DNA of 7,442 bases from an uncultured Eubacteriales bacterium (GCA_900549485.1 UROG01000057.1:1-7442), one strand, 5' to 3'. Positions 1 through 6,188 are shown, counted from the first letter of the stretch. The notes: generated by a model from the sequence alone, not told the origin. Translations and numbers: made by a program.

Positions 1-3
1 GAA

Positions 4-24
4 TTGTTCGCCTGCGGCGAACAA
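4..24. repeat. Perfect short hairpin at window edge
   Basis: A 9-bp perfect inverted repeat (TTGTTCGCC at 4-12, GGCGAACAA at 16-24) closes a 3-base loop. No U-tract follows on either strand inside the window, so it is not a canonical intrinsic terminator. It lies downstream of the minus-strand PTS gene and may belong to the 3' end of a gene outside the window. Confidence 0.5.
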
Positions 25-53
25 CCGAGGCACAGAGCGCAGTGCAGCCCCTT

Positions 54-81
54 TTCTCAAAGAAGCTTGCTTCTTTGAGAA
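54..81. repeat. 13-bp perfect palindromic hairpin downstream of PTS gene
   Basis: The arm TTCTCAAAGAAGC (54-66) is followed after two bases by its exact reverse complement (69-81), giving a near-uninterrupted palindrome. It lies about 60 bases past the stop of the minus-strand EIIC gene and could stabilise or end that transcript. Read on the minus strand it is followed by A and G residues, not by a U-run, so simple Rho-independent termination is not supported. A dispersed genomic repeat is the main alternative. Confidence 0.5.
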
Positions 82-87
82 GCTAAA

Positions 88-130
88 GCGTATAATTACG
101 CGTGTTTTTTTATATATTTTTATATATTTT
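88..130 (+). repeat. Weak hairpin plus A/T tract with tandem decamer
   Basis: GCGTA (88-92) and TACGC (97-101) form a 5-bp stem, followed by a T-run from 105. The decamer TATATATTTT is then repeated exactly twice (111-120 and 121-130). On the plus strand this has the outline of a weak terminator for a gene left of the window. The stem is short, so the reading is uncertain. Confidence 0.3.
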
Positions 131-137
131 AATGCTG

Positions 138-1211
138 TCAGCTCAGCGTCAGATCGCCGTCCCTGACCCAGCCGAGGCGGCGGCAGACAAGATTTATCAG
201 CGGGCAGAGGATCGCCGGAAGCACGACGCAGACAAGCACAAGCCCCAGCCAATCAAAGGCCGTCGGCACTATCGCCGAAGCGCCCTTTGCAAGCGCCTCC
301 TGCGACGGTGAGAACCACCCCGTCCACACGCCGATAGGCCCGCACAGACCGCATGTACCCATGCCGGAGTTGATCGCCGCGCCGTTCATTTCAAGCCTGA
401 AAACGCAGGTCGCAACAGGTCCGGTGATCATGGAGCAGAGCGTCGGCGCTATCCATATCTTAGGATTGCGCACGATGTTCGGCATCTGGAGCATAGACGT
501 TCCCAGTCCCTGCGAGACAAGACCGCCCCAGCGGTTTTCCCTGAAGCTCATCACTGCAAAGCCCACCATCTGCGCGCAGCAGCCCGCCACAGCCGCGCCG
601 CCCGCAAGTCCGGTAAGCTGCAAAACGGAGCATATGGCGGCAGAGGAAATGGGAAGCGTCAGCGCGATACCGACCAGCGCCGACACGGCAATGCCCATCC
701 AGAACGGCTGGAGCTTTGTGGCGTTGTCGATAACAATGCTGAACGCCCCGGCGGCCGTGCCGATCGGCGGGGCAATAAGCTTTGCCAGCGCAACGCCGAT
801 TATTATCGTGACCGCAGGCGTGACGAGAAGGTCTATTTTTGTCTCCTTGCTCACGGCCTTGCCGGACTCCGCCGCGATTATCGCAATAAACAGCACCGCA
901 AGCGGGCCGCCCGCGCCGCCCTCGGCGTTTGCCGCCCAGCCCACCGCCGCGAGTGAAAACAGCACCATCGGCGGCGCCTGCAATGCATATCCGATAGCGA
1001 CGGCCATCGCCGGACCGGACACCGCCATCGCATAAGTGCCGATATCGGTAAGAAACGGCAGGTCAAACTGTGTTCCCAGCGTCTTGATTATCGTGCCGAT
1101 GAGCAGCGAACAGAACAGTCCCTGCGCCATCGCGCCCAGCGCGTCTATTCCGTAGCGTTTGCCGGAGAAGACAATGTTCTTTCTCTTCAGGAAATCGCGG
1201 ATCTTATCCAT
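138..1211 (-). CDS. PTS EIIC-like membrane protein (PfoR/PTS_EIIC_2 type)
   Basis: This 357-residue polytopic protein reads as the membrane (EIIC) part of a phosphotransferase-type transporter, in the family that also holds the Clostridium perfringens PfoR protein. Hydrophobic segments cover most of the chain from about residue 28 to 345. Recognisable family stretches are TLPISSAAI (185-193), the block with FRENRWGGL and LQMPNIVRNPKIW (about 223-253), and NSGMGTCGL (281-289). No EIIA or EIIB domain is fused or adjacent, so it must work with partners elsewhere or act without phosphotransfer; the substrate cannot be told. I chose the ATG at 1211 because AGAAAGG (1223-1229) lies 11 bases upstream. 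A longer reading from a TTG at 1265 adds 18 residues that look like leader sequence and has no usable ribosome site. It is divergent from the ytvI-like gene and has its own promoter. The family is fairly sure, the role is not. Confidence 0.88.
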   Translation of the reverse strand: MDKIRDFLKRKNIVFSGKRYGIDALGAMAQGLFCSLLIGTIIKTLGTQFDLPFLTDIGTYAMAVSGPAMAVAIGYALQAPPMVLFSLAAVGWAANAEGGAGGPLAVLFIAIIAAESGKAVSKETKIDLLVTPAVTIIIGVALAKLIAPPIGTAAGAFSIVIDNATKLQPFWMGIAVSALVGIALTLPISSAAICSVLQLTGLAGGAAVAGCCAQMVGFAVMSFRENRWGGLVSQGLGTSMLQMPNIVRNPKIWIAPTLCSMITGPVATCVFRLEMNGAAINSGMGTCGLCGPIGVWTGWFSPSQEALAKGASAIVPTAFDWLGLVLVCVVLPAILCPLINLVCRRLGWVRDGDLTLS

Positions 1212-1276
1212 ATCTGCCACAACCTTTCTTTCGTCGCCGCACCCTCGTCCGACAAGAGTGCTCAAGCCTTATGTCT

Positions 1277-1299
1277 GCCGCCGCACGGTGTGCGGCGGC
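1277..1299 (-). promoter_or_regulatory. GC-rich hairpin in the EIIC gene leader
   Basis: GCCGCCGCAC (1277-1286) and GTGCGGCGGC (1290-1299) form a perfect 10-bp stem around a 3-base loop. It sits inside the roughly 105-base leader predicted from the minus-strand promoter at 1323-1331. No U-tract follows, so it is not an intrinsic terminator by itself. It might be part of an attenuation or antiterminator element, or simply stabilise the mRNA; no RAT-like antiterminator site was recognised. Confidence 0.45.
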
Positions 1300-1322
1300 G
1301 GTGTCTATTTGTGTCATTTATA

Positions 1323-1331
1323 AGTATAGCA
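1323..1331 (-). promoter_or_regulatory. Extended -10 promoter for the EIIC gene
   Basis: Read on the minus strand, TGC followed by TATACT (1331 down to 1323) is an extended -10 element. There is only a T-rich stretch, not a clear TTGACA, at the -35 distance, which is usual for extended -10 promoters. Transcription would start near 1316, giving a leader of about 105 bases before the ATG at 1211. Confidence 0.5.
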
Positions 1332-1488
1332 TACCGCAGACGCAAAAAAAAGGCTGTATTTTCACAAAGAAACGCAGGAAAAAGATGTATATTTTTCCGC
1401 GCTTGCGGCAAAACCTACAATAGCGCAGCCTCTGCCCGGCAAAATGCATGGGCTTCGGTCGGAAAGCGCTGTGAAAGGAGGCACGGGA

Positions 1489-2547
1489 ATGGAAAAACGC
1501 ATTGCAAAGCTTTTGTACGCCGCCGCCGCAATAGGGGCGGTCTGGCTTTTCATGCACTTTCTGCTCCCGTGGACAGCGCCGCTGCTGCTCGCGCTGGCGG
1601 CCGCCGCGCTTATGGAAGCGCCCGTGCGTATGCTGATGCGCCACCGTTGGAAGCGGGGCGCGGCGGCGGCGATAGTGACGCTGACGGTGATAGGCGCGCT
1701 CGTTTACCTCACGGCAAGGCTGACATACTTCGGCATACAGGCGATAACGGATTTTGCAAAGGAAGCGCCGGAGCTTGTGGATAACGTGAGCCGCCTTGTA
1801 AAGCTCACAAGCGCGAAGGCGGAGCGCTTTGCCGCCCTTGCGCCGGAGAGTGTGCAGGAGTATATAAGCGCGGTCATAGATTCCTTCGGTCAGGCATTCT
1901 ACTCTCTGCCGGAGCTTATAAGCCGCCGGGCGCTTGGACTGCTTGCAAAAGCCGCCGCAGGCTCCCCCACGATCTTTCTTTTCGCCGTAACCGCCGCGAT
2001 AGGCACATATTTTTTCTCTGCGACCTTCCCCCGCACCGTCGCGTTCATCACCGCGCAGCTGCCGAGGAACGCCAAGGAAAAGCTCATATCTGTGCGCGCA
2101 AATCTGAAAAGGAGCTTCGGCGGCTTCATGAAGGCGCAGCTCATTCTTATGGGCATGACCTTTTTTCAGCTTCTGGTTGTTTTTCTGCTGCTCGGGATCG
2201 AGGGCGCGGTGGAGATAGCCGCCGTCACCGCGTTTATCGACGCTCTGCCGGTCTTCGGGACGGGCGTGGTGCTTCTGCCGTGGGCAGCGTACTGCGCAGT
2301 ATCGGGGGATGTGCGGCGCGGCATTGCGCTGATGCTGTGCTGGGCGATAGCCAATCTTGTGAGAAACTGCGCACAGGCAAAGCTGCTGGGCGATCAGATA
2401 GGTCTTGACCCGATAGCAAGCCTGCTTGCGATATACGTAGGCTTCAAAGTCTGGGGCGTCGGCGGGATGCTGATCTTCCCGATAGTGCTCGTCACGCTCA
2501 AGCAGCTCAACGACACAGGCGCGATAAAGCTATGGAAAACGGTATAG
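1489..2547 (+). CDS. ytvI: AI-2E family permease, sporulation protein YtvI-like
   Basis: This 352-residue integral membrane protein belongs to the AI-2E/YtvI exporter-like family. It has hydrophobic segments near 8-42, 57-80, 158-178, 215-236, 240-270, 277-292 and 310-337. A long soluble stretch (about 84-155) sits between the third and fourth, as is typical. Family motifs include DALPVFGTG (251-259) and LGDQIGLDPIASLL (300-313). Length and the closing KQLNDTG..KLW match clostridial proteins annotated as sporulation integral membrane protein YtvI; the transported substrate is not established. The ATG at 1489 is set by a near-perfect ribosome site, AAAGGAGG (1474-1481), 7 bases away; an upstream ATG at 1444 has none. 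The gene stands alone, divergent from the EIIC gene. ATA serves for 17 of its 25 isoleucines, a useful marker of resident codon use. A plain AI-2E family transporter is the alternative name. Confidence 0.87.
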   Translation: MEKRIAKLLYAAAAIGAVWLFMHFLLPWTAPLLLALAAAALMEAPVRMLMRHRWKRGAAAAIVTLTVIGALVYLTARLTYFGIQAITDFAKEAPELVDNVSRLVKLTSAKAERFAALAPESVQEYISAVIDSFGQAFYSLPELISRRALGLLAKAAAGSPTIFLFAVTAAIGTYFFSATFPRTVAFITAQLPRNAKEKLISVRANLKRSFGGFMKAQLILMGMTFFQLLVVFLLLGIEGAVEIAAVTAFIDALPVFGTGVVLLPWAAYCAVSGDVRRGIALMLCWAIANLVRNCAQAKLLGDQIGLDPIASLLAIYVGFKVWGVGGMLIFPIVLVTLKQLNDTGAIKLWKTV

Positions 2548-2585
2548 AGCTTCGTGATATCTGGCGCGTACAGCCGCGCTCCGGG

Positions 2586-2652
2586 CAGAGAGCGCTGCTC
2601 CTGACTGTCAAAAAACTATGTATTAAAGTCAGATAACAGAGCAGCGGCTCTG
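2586..2652 (+). repeat. Competing long and short stems after ytvI
   Basis: Three segments pair in register: CAGAG (2586-2590) with CTCTG (2648-2652), CGCTGCTC (2593-2600) with GAGCAGCG (2639-2646), and CTGACT (2601-2606) with AGTCAG (2627-2632). Together they give about 19 bp with a 6-base bulge. A second hairpin, ACAGAGC/GCTCTGT (2636-2642/2647-2653), uses the same right-hand bases, so only one can form at a time. There is no U-tract. It may act as the 3' end of the ytvI mRNA. Confidence 0.45.
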
Positions 2653-2675
2653 TCTCAAAAAAGGGAAAATAGCAC

Positions 2676-2704
2676 TTGCCCGAAGAAATCACAAGTGATA
2701 TGAT
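2676..2704 (+). promoter_or_regulatory. Sigma-A-type promoter for the DUF1846 gene
   Basis: TTGCCC (2676-2681) and TATGAT (2699-2704) are separated by exactly 17 bases, and the -10 is preceded by TGA, an extended -10 motif. The start would be near 2711, giving a leader of about 30 bases before the ATG at 2741, with GGGAG (2727-2731) as the ribosome site. Confidence 0.65.
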
Positions 2705-2740
2705 AATCAGTGATATTGAATTTTTCGGGAGATCAGAGAG

Positions 2741-4225
2741 ATGAAAAAATCCGGCTTTGACAATGACAAGTATCTGAAGCTGCAATCGCAGAACATACGC
2801 GACCGAATATCAAAATTCGGCGGTAAGCTGTATCTGGAGTTCGGCGGCAAGCTTTTTGACGATTATCATGCATCCCGCGTCCTGCCCGGCTTTCAGCCCG
2901 ACAGCAAGATGAAAATGCTGCTTGAGATGAAGGACGAGGCGGAGATAGTTATCGCCATTTCCGCCAACGACATAGAGCGCAGCAAGCGCCGCGGCGATCT
3001 CGGCATAACCTATGACGAGGACACCCTGCGCCTTATCGACGCCTTCCGCCGCATAGGACTGTATGTCGGCAGCGTCGTTATCACACATTGGCGCGAGCAG
3101 CCTGCCGCAGTGAAGTTCCGCAACCGGCTTGAAACGCTGGGCATAAAGGCTTACCGCCACTATATCATACCGGATTATCCCTCCAACGTCCCTCTCATAA
3201 TCTCCGACGACGGCTTCGGAAGAAACGAATATATCGAAACGACGCGCTCCCTCGTCGTTGTTACCGCCCCCGGCCCAGGGAGCGGCAAAATGGCCACCTG
3301 CCTGAGCCAGCTTTATCATGAGCACCGGCGCGGCGTCAACGCGGGCTACGCCAAGTTTGAGACCTTCCCGATATGGAATCTGCCGCTCAAGCACCCGGTC
3401 AACCTTGCGTATGAAGCGGCGACGGCAGACCTTGACGACGTGAACATGATAGACCCGTACCACCTTGAGGCCTACGGCGTCACCACAGTCAATTACAACC
3501 GCGATATAGAGATATACCCCGTCCTTGAGGCGATGTTCAAGGGCATGTACGGCGAAAGCCCGTACAAATCCCCCACGGACATGGGCGTCAATATGATAGG
3601 CTACTGCATCACGGACGACGCCGTCTGCTGCGAAGCGGCAAAGCAGGAGATACTGCGCCGCTACTATACAAGCGCATGCTCCGCGCATCAGGGACTTTCC
3701 GACGGAAGCGAGACAAGGCGCATAGAGCTTGTCATGAGCAACCTCGGGATAGATTCGTCCGACAGACCGGTCGTCGCCGCCGCGCTCAGGCGCGCCGAGG
3801 AAACCGACGGTCCCGCCGTCGCCATAGAGCTGCCCGACGGGACGATCGTCACGGGCAAGAACTCATCCCTGCTCGGCGCGGCGTCCGCCTGCCTGCTCAA
3901 CGCACTCAAAAAGCTTGCGGGTATAGACAAGAAAATGCTTCTCATCCCGCCGAGTATCATCGAGCCTATACAGCACCTCAAGATAGAGCATATGGGCAAC
4001 CACAATCCGCGCCTGCACACCGACGAGCTGCTTATCGCGCTGGCGATATGCGCAGTTACCAACCCCATCGCCGGCTACGCCATAGACCAGATCAACCTCC
4101 TCAGGGGCTGCGAGGCGCACTCTACCGTTATCCTCTCTCATGTCGATGAGGAGCAGTTCAGAAAACTCGGCATGAATATAACCTGCGAGCCGCGCTATCA
4201 GGTGAAGAAGCTGTACAGAAAATAA
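2741..4225 (+). CDS. UPF0371/DUF1846 family protein
   Basis: This 494-residue soluble protein matches the full-length UPF0371 (DUF1846) family, common in Firmicutes and actinobacteria and of unassigned biochemical function. The family-typical opening KYLKLQSQNIRDRISKFGGK appears at 10-29. EFGGKLFDDYHASRVLPGF follows at 33-51, and AISANDIERSK at 72-82. A glycine-rich APGPGSGKMAT (176-186) looks like a phosphate-binding loop, followed by CLSQLYHEH and a conserved FETFPIWNLPLKHPVNLAYEAAT region at 206-228. There is no signal peptide or membrane segment, so it should be cytoplasmic. Length agrees with the family norm of about 500. The ATG at 2741 has GGGAG 9 bases upstream and a good promoter, and an intrinsic terminator follows immediately, so it is probably a single-gene unit. 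The nucleotide-binding reading of the loop is an inference. Family assignment is very likely; function is unknown. Confidence 0.93.
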   Translation: MKKSGFDNDKYLKLQSQNIRDRISKFGGKLYLEFGGKLFDDYHASRVLPGFQPDSKMKMLLEMKDEAEIVIAISANDIERSKRRGDLGITYDEDTLRLIDAFRRIGLYVGSVVITHWREQPAAVKFRNRLETLGIKAYRHYIIPDYPSNVPLIISDDGFGRNEYIETTRSLVVVTAPGPGSGKMATCLSQLYHEHRRGVNAGYAKFETFPIWNLPLKHPVNLAYEAATADLDDVNMIDPYHLEAYGVTTVNYNRDIEIYPVLEAMFKGMYGESPYKSPTDMGVNMIGYCITDDAVCCEAAKQEILRRYYTSACSAHQGLSDGSETRRIELVMSNLGIDSSDRPVVAAALRRAEETDGPAVAIELPDGTIVTGKNSSLLGAASACLLNALKKLAGIDKKMLLIPPSIIEPIQHLKIEHMGNHNPRLHTDELLIALAICAVTNPIAGYAIDQINLLRGCEAHSTVILSHVDEEQFRKLGMNITCEPRYQVKKLYRK

Positions 4226-4235
4226 AAATTTTTAA

Positions 4236-4263
4236 CGGGCTTTCCGCCGTGCGGGAAAGCCCG
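4236..4263. terminator. Intrinsic terminator after the DUF1846 gene
   Basis: CGGGCTTTCC (4236-4245) pairs with GGAAAGCCCG (4254-4263), a 10-bp stem with an 8-base loop, ten bases after the stop codon. The plus-strand tail is a modest ATTTAAT. On the minus strand the stem is followed by AAAAATTTTT read in reverse, so it could work in both directions. Confidence 0.75.
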
Positions 4264-4370
4264 ATTTAATTATAGAGCGAGCAACCGAACCCGTTTTTAA
4301 GCGATATTAGCGACGCAGGCTTCGTTTTGCTTGATCACAGGGCTAAAAAAGCATGAAACAAACCCGATGC

Positions 4371-4479
4371 TTTGCCCGTCATAACAGCAGATTATACCAT
4401 CAGTTGGCAAGGCCACACACGGTTTTGACGGGCAGATAAACGTCCATGCCGCTTCAAAGCCCTTGCCGGTCTGATGGTA
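4371..4479 (+). promoter_or_regulatory. Candidate structured, pseudoknot-capable RNA leader
   Basis: Two long pairings interleave just upstream of the DUF4349 gene. Stem B is TACCATCAG (4395-4403) with CTGATGGTA (4471-4479), continued by GGCAAGG (4406-4412) with CCTTGCC (4461-4467). That is 16 Watson-Crick pairs plus possible U-G pairs between them. Stem A pairs TTTGCCCGTCA (4371-4381) with TGACGGGCAGA (4426-4436), 11 bp with one U-G pair. Because A's right arm lies inside B's loop, both together make an H-type pseudoknot. GACG (4427-4430) can alternatively pair with CGTC (4441-4444). Stem B ends 6 bases before the GGAGG ribosome site (4486-4490), well placed to control translation. I recognise no known riboswitch consensus and saw no convincing promoter before it. 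Confidence 0.45.
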
Positions 4480-4499
4480 ATATATGGAGGAAACGAAAC

Positions 4500-5519
4500 A
4501 TGAAAAAGGCTCTCGCTCTGATTCTTGCTCTTGCAGCGGTGTTTTCCCTAACAGCCTGCGGGCAAGCCGCCAAATCTGCCGATACGGTGTATTATGACAG
4601 CGCTTCCGATGACGGCTGGTATCCCGAAGCGGACTTCGCCGCGGGCGAGGTATATTACTCGGCGGAATACGCCGCACAGGATATTGGCATTGCAAACGCC
4701 TATTCAAGGGAGGCCGCAGCGCCTGAAGCGGTGCCGCAGGAGGAAAGCAATGCGCCAAGTGAAAACCCGGATAAGATAATCTATTCCGCCGATGCGACTG
4801 TGGAGACGACGAAGTTTGAGGATACTCTTGCGCAGCTTGACGAGCTTATCAAAAAATACGGCGGCTGGGTCGAATCGAGCAGCGTAAGCGGCGCGAACTA
4901 TTACAGCATCTCACGCGGCAATAAGAACAGCCGCAGCGCAAGCTATACCATCCGCATACCCAGCGGCGATTTCAACAGCGTCATGAGCGGTCTGACCGCT
5001 CTCGGCAATGTGCCGTACAGCCATATCTATACCGAGAACGTCACCGCGCAGTATTATGACACTCAGGCGCGCATCGACTCCTACAAAACGCAGGAGCAGT
5101 CACTGCTCAGGCTTATGGATAAGGCGGAGAGCGTTGAGGACATCATCACCATCGAAAGCAAGCTTGCGGAGGTTCGCTATTCAATAGAGTCTCTCCAGTC
5201 CACGATAAACAATTGGGACAGACGCGTCAGCTATTCCACCGTGTATCTCACCGTGGACGAGGTGTCGGAGTACACACCCGAGGCGGTCGTGACCGTAAGC
5301 TTCGGCGAGAAGCTTGTAAAGGCCGTCAAGGACGGCTTCCGTTCCGCGGGAGAGTTTCTGAGCGGTCTTGTGCTCTGGCTTGTCGAGGCTCTGCCCTCGC
5401 TGGTCATCATCGCGGTTATAGGCTTTGGTATCTTCATGGCGGTAAGACCCGCAATAAAAAAGCGCCGGGCAAGGAAAGAGGAAAAGAAAGCCCGGAAAGA
5501 AAACGAAAAAAACGTGTAA
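4500..5519 (+). CDS. DUF4349 domain lipoprotein, C-terminally membrane-anchored
   Basis: This 339-residue exported protein starts with a lipoprotein signal peptide: KK at 2-3, a hydrophobic core, then the lipobox LTAC with the lipidated Cys at 20. An acidic, Tyr/Ala-rich linker (about 21-90) follows. The DUF4349 domain starts at about 91 (DKIIYSADATVET) and runs through KYGGWVESSS (119-128), the YTIRIPSGDF segment (149-158) and a helical, probably coiled-coil part at about 190-240. It ends in VSYSTVYLTVDE (243-254). A transmembrane helix (about 288-315) and a strongly basic tail (KKRRARKEEKKARK, 320-333) close the chain. It should therefore sit outside the cell, held at both ends. The function of DUF4349 proteins is not established. 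GGAGG (4486-4490) is 9 bases before the ATG; an in-frame ATG at 4446 lacks such a site. No terminator separates it from the leader-LysM genes 67 bases downstream, so co-transcription is plausible. Confidence 0.9.
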   Translation: MKKALALILALAAVFSLTACGQAAKSADTVYYDSASDDGWYPEADFAAGEVYYSAEYAAQDIGIANAYSREAAAPEAVPQEESNAPSENPDKIIYSADATVETTKFEDTLAQLDELIKKYGGWVESSSVSGANYYSISRGNKNSRSASYTIRIPSGDFNSVMSGLTALGNVPYSHIYTENVTAQYYDTQARIDSYKTQEQSLLRLMDKAESVEDIITIESKLAEVRYSIESLQSTINNWDRRVSYSTVYLTVDEVSEYTPEAVVTVSFGEKLVKAVKDGFRSAGEFLSGLVLWLVEALPSLVIIAVIGFGIFMAVRPAIKKRRARKEEKKARKENEKNV

Positions 5520-5586
5520 CAATAACCCGGCTGCGGCGTACTTGATGGTGAAAACAAAATAAAATAAAAAACAGGAGGAAAATACA

Positions 5587-5841
5587 ATGTCTGAAGAAAT
5601 CAAAAACGAAAACATGATCAGCGACGAGGAGCTTGACGAGGTCAGCGGCGGCGGTCAGTTCATCAGCGGCTACGTAATGTATATGGGTTACAGATGCAGG
5701 ATCTATCTTGTTGCCTACGGCGATTGCCTGAGCATGATAGCCCAGCAGACGCGCACCAATATGTACCTTATCGCACAGCTCAACGGCATCCGCGACGTCA
5801 ACCGCATCAGAGCCGGGCAGAGACTGTACATCCCGCAGTGA
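5587..5841 (+). CDS. Double-glycine-leader LysM microprotein 1
   Basis: An 84-residue protein made of two parts. Residues 1-22 match a bacteriocin-type double-glycine leader: Glu15 and Leu16 at -8 and -7, Val19 at -4, Gly21-Gly22 at -2 and -1, and hydrophobic Ile11 at -12. Residues 37-83 form one LysM domain (CRIYLVAYGDCLSMIA, then IAQLNGI, then IRAGQRLYIP), the peptidoglycan/chitin-binding fold. If cut after Gly22 the product is 62 residues. There is no Sec signal, so export would depend on a peptidase-containing ABC transporter, none of which is in the window. Cys37 is shared with the next gene; Cys47 is unique to this copy, so an internal disulfide is possible. AGGAGG (5573-5578) lies 8 bases before the ATG. 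It is followed after 29 bases by its paralogue. Both domains are clear; the role (bacteriocin-like, signal or wall-associated protein) is inference. Confidence 0.9.
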   Translation: MSEEIKNENMISDEELDEVSGGGQFISGYVMYMGYRCRIYLVAYGDCLSMIAQQTRTNMYLIAQLNGIRDVNRIRAGQRLYIPQ

Positions 5842-5870
5842 ATCCGACAGGTGTGAGGGAGGCGCGCGAT

Positions 5871-6131
5871 ATGCCAGATACGGTCAAAAACGAAAAGATG
5901 ATCAGCGACGAGGAGCTGAACGCAGTCAGCGGCGGAGGTCATCTCACGGGTGAATTTGCTGAGCATAAAGGCCATAAGTGCCGCATATATCAGGCGGACA
6001 GCGGCGAAAACCTATATGCCGTTGCATTTGAGCTGAATGTCAGCGCAAGCCTTATCATGAAGCTGAACGACATAAAGATATACAAGACTGTCCTCAAAGC
6101 CGGACAGAGGCTGTATATTCCCATGGACTGA
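5871..6131 (+). CDS. Double-glycine-leader LysM microprotein 2
   Basis: An 86-residue paralogue of the preceding gene, alignable from residue 1. The leader is nearly the same: 16 of the first 23 residues are identical, including the unbroken MISDEEL (10-16) and VSGGG (19-23). The predicted cut after Gly22 leaves a 64-residue product. The LysM part runs from CRIYQADSGENLYAVA through IMKLNDI to LKAGQRLYIP. Outside the fold-defining positions it has diverged strongly from copy 1, and its pre-domain linker (GHLTGEFAEHKGHK) is more charged. Cys37 is kept, but the second cysteine is replaced by Asn47. AGGGAGG (5856-5862) stands 8 bases before the ATG, in the short gap after gene 1, so the pair is almost surely translated from one mRNA. 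A strong terminator follows at 6189-6237. No modifying enzyme or immunity gene is adjacent. Function unknown. Confidence 0.9.
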   Translation: MPDTVKNEKMISDEELNAVSGGGHLTGEFAEHKGHKCRIYQADSGENLYAVAFELNVSASLIMKLNDIKIYKTVLKAGQRLYIPMD

Positions 6132-6143
6132 ATAATGACAAAC

Positions 6144-6169
6144 AAAAACCCTCCCGAAAATCCGGGAGG
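6144..6169 (-). terminator. Minus-strand terminator for the recombinase remnant
   Basis: CCTCCCG (6150-6156) and CGGGAGG (6163-6169) form a 7-bp stem with a 6-base loop. Read on the minus strand, the stem is followed by GTTTTT (complement of 6144-6149), a proper U-tract; on the plus strand there is none. It would end transcription arriving from the recombinase gene before it enters the LysM genes. Confidence 0.6.
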
Positions 6170-6188
6170 TGACTTAGGAAAACATTGA

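Noticed and set aside
361..1035. Long plus-strand open frame of 224 codons
   Set aside because: It lies antisense to the clearly recognisable EIIC gene, has no ribosome site, and its composition mirrors the other strand.
1211..1265. TTG at 1265 as start of the EIIC gene
   Set aside because: No properly spaced ribosome site, and the extra residues are unlike the family's N-terminus; the ATG at 1211 has AGAAAGG upstream.
2810..3688. 292-codon minus-strand open frame
   Set aside because: It is a shadow of the DUF1846 gene on the opposite strand; no domain is recognisable and the plus-strand protein is a full-length family match.
4425..4480. TTGACG (4425-4430) as a -35 box for the lipoprotein gene
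   Set aside because: No -10-like hexamer occurs at 16-18 bases downstream; the bases are better explained as an arm of the leader pseudoknot.
5542..5570. Promoter-like TTGATG, 17-base gap, TAAAAA before the first LysM gene
   Set aside because: Transcription would start near 5577, inside the AGGAGG ribosome site (5573-5578), leaving no usable leader; the A-rich spacer makes such matches easy by chance.
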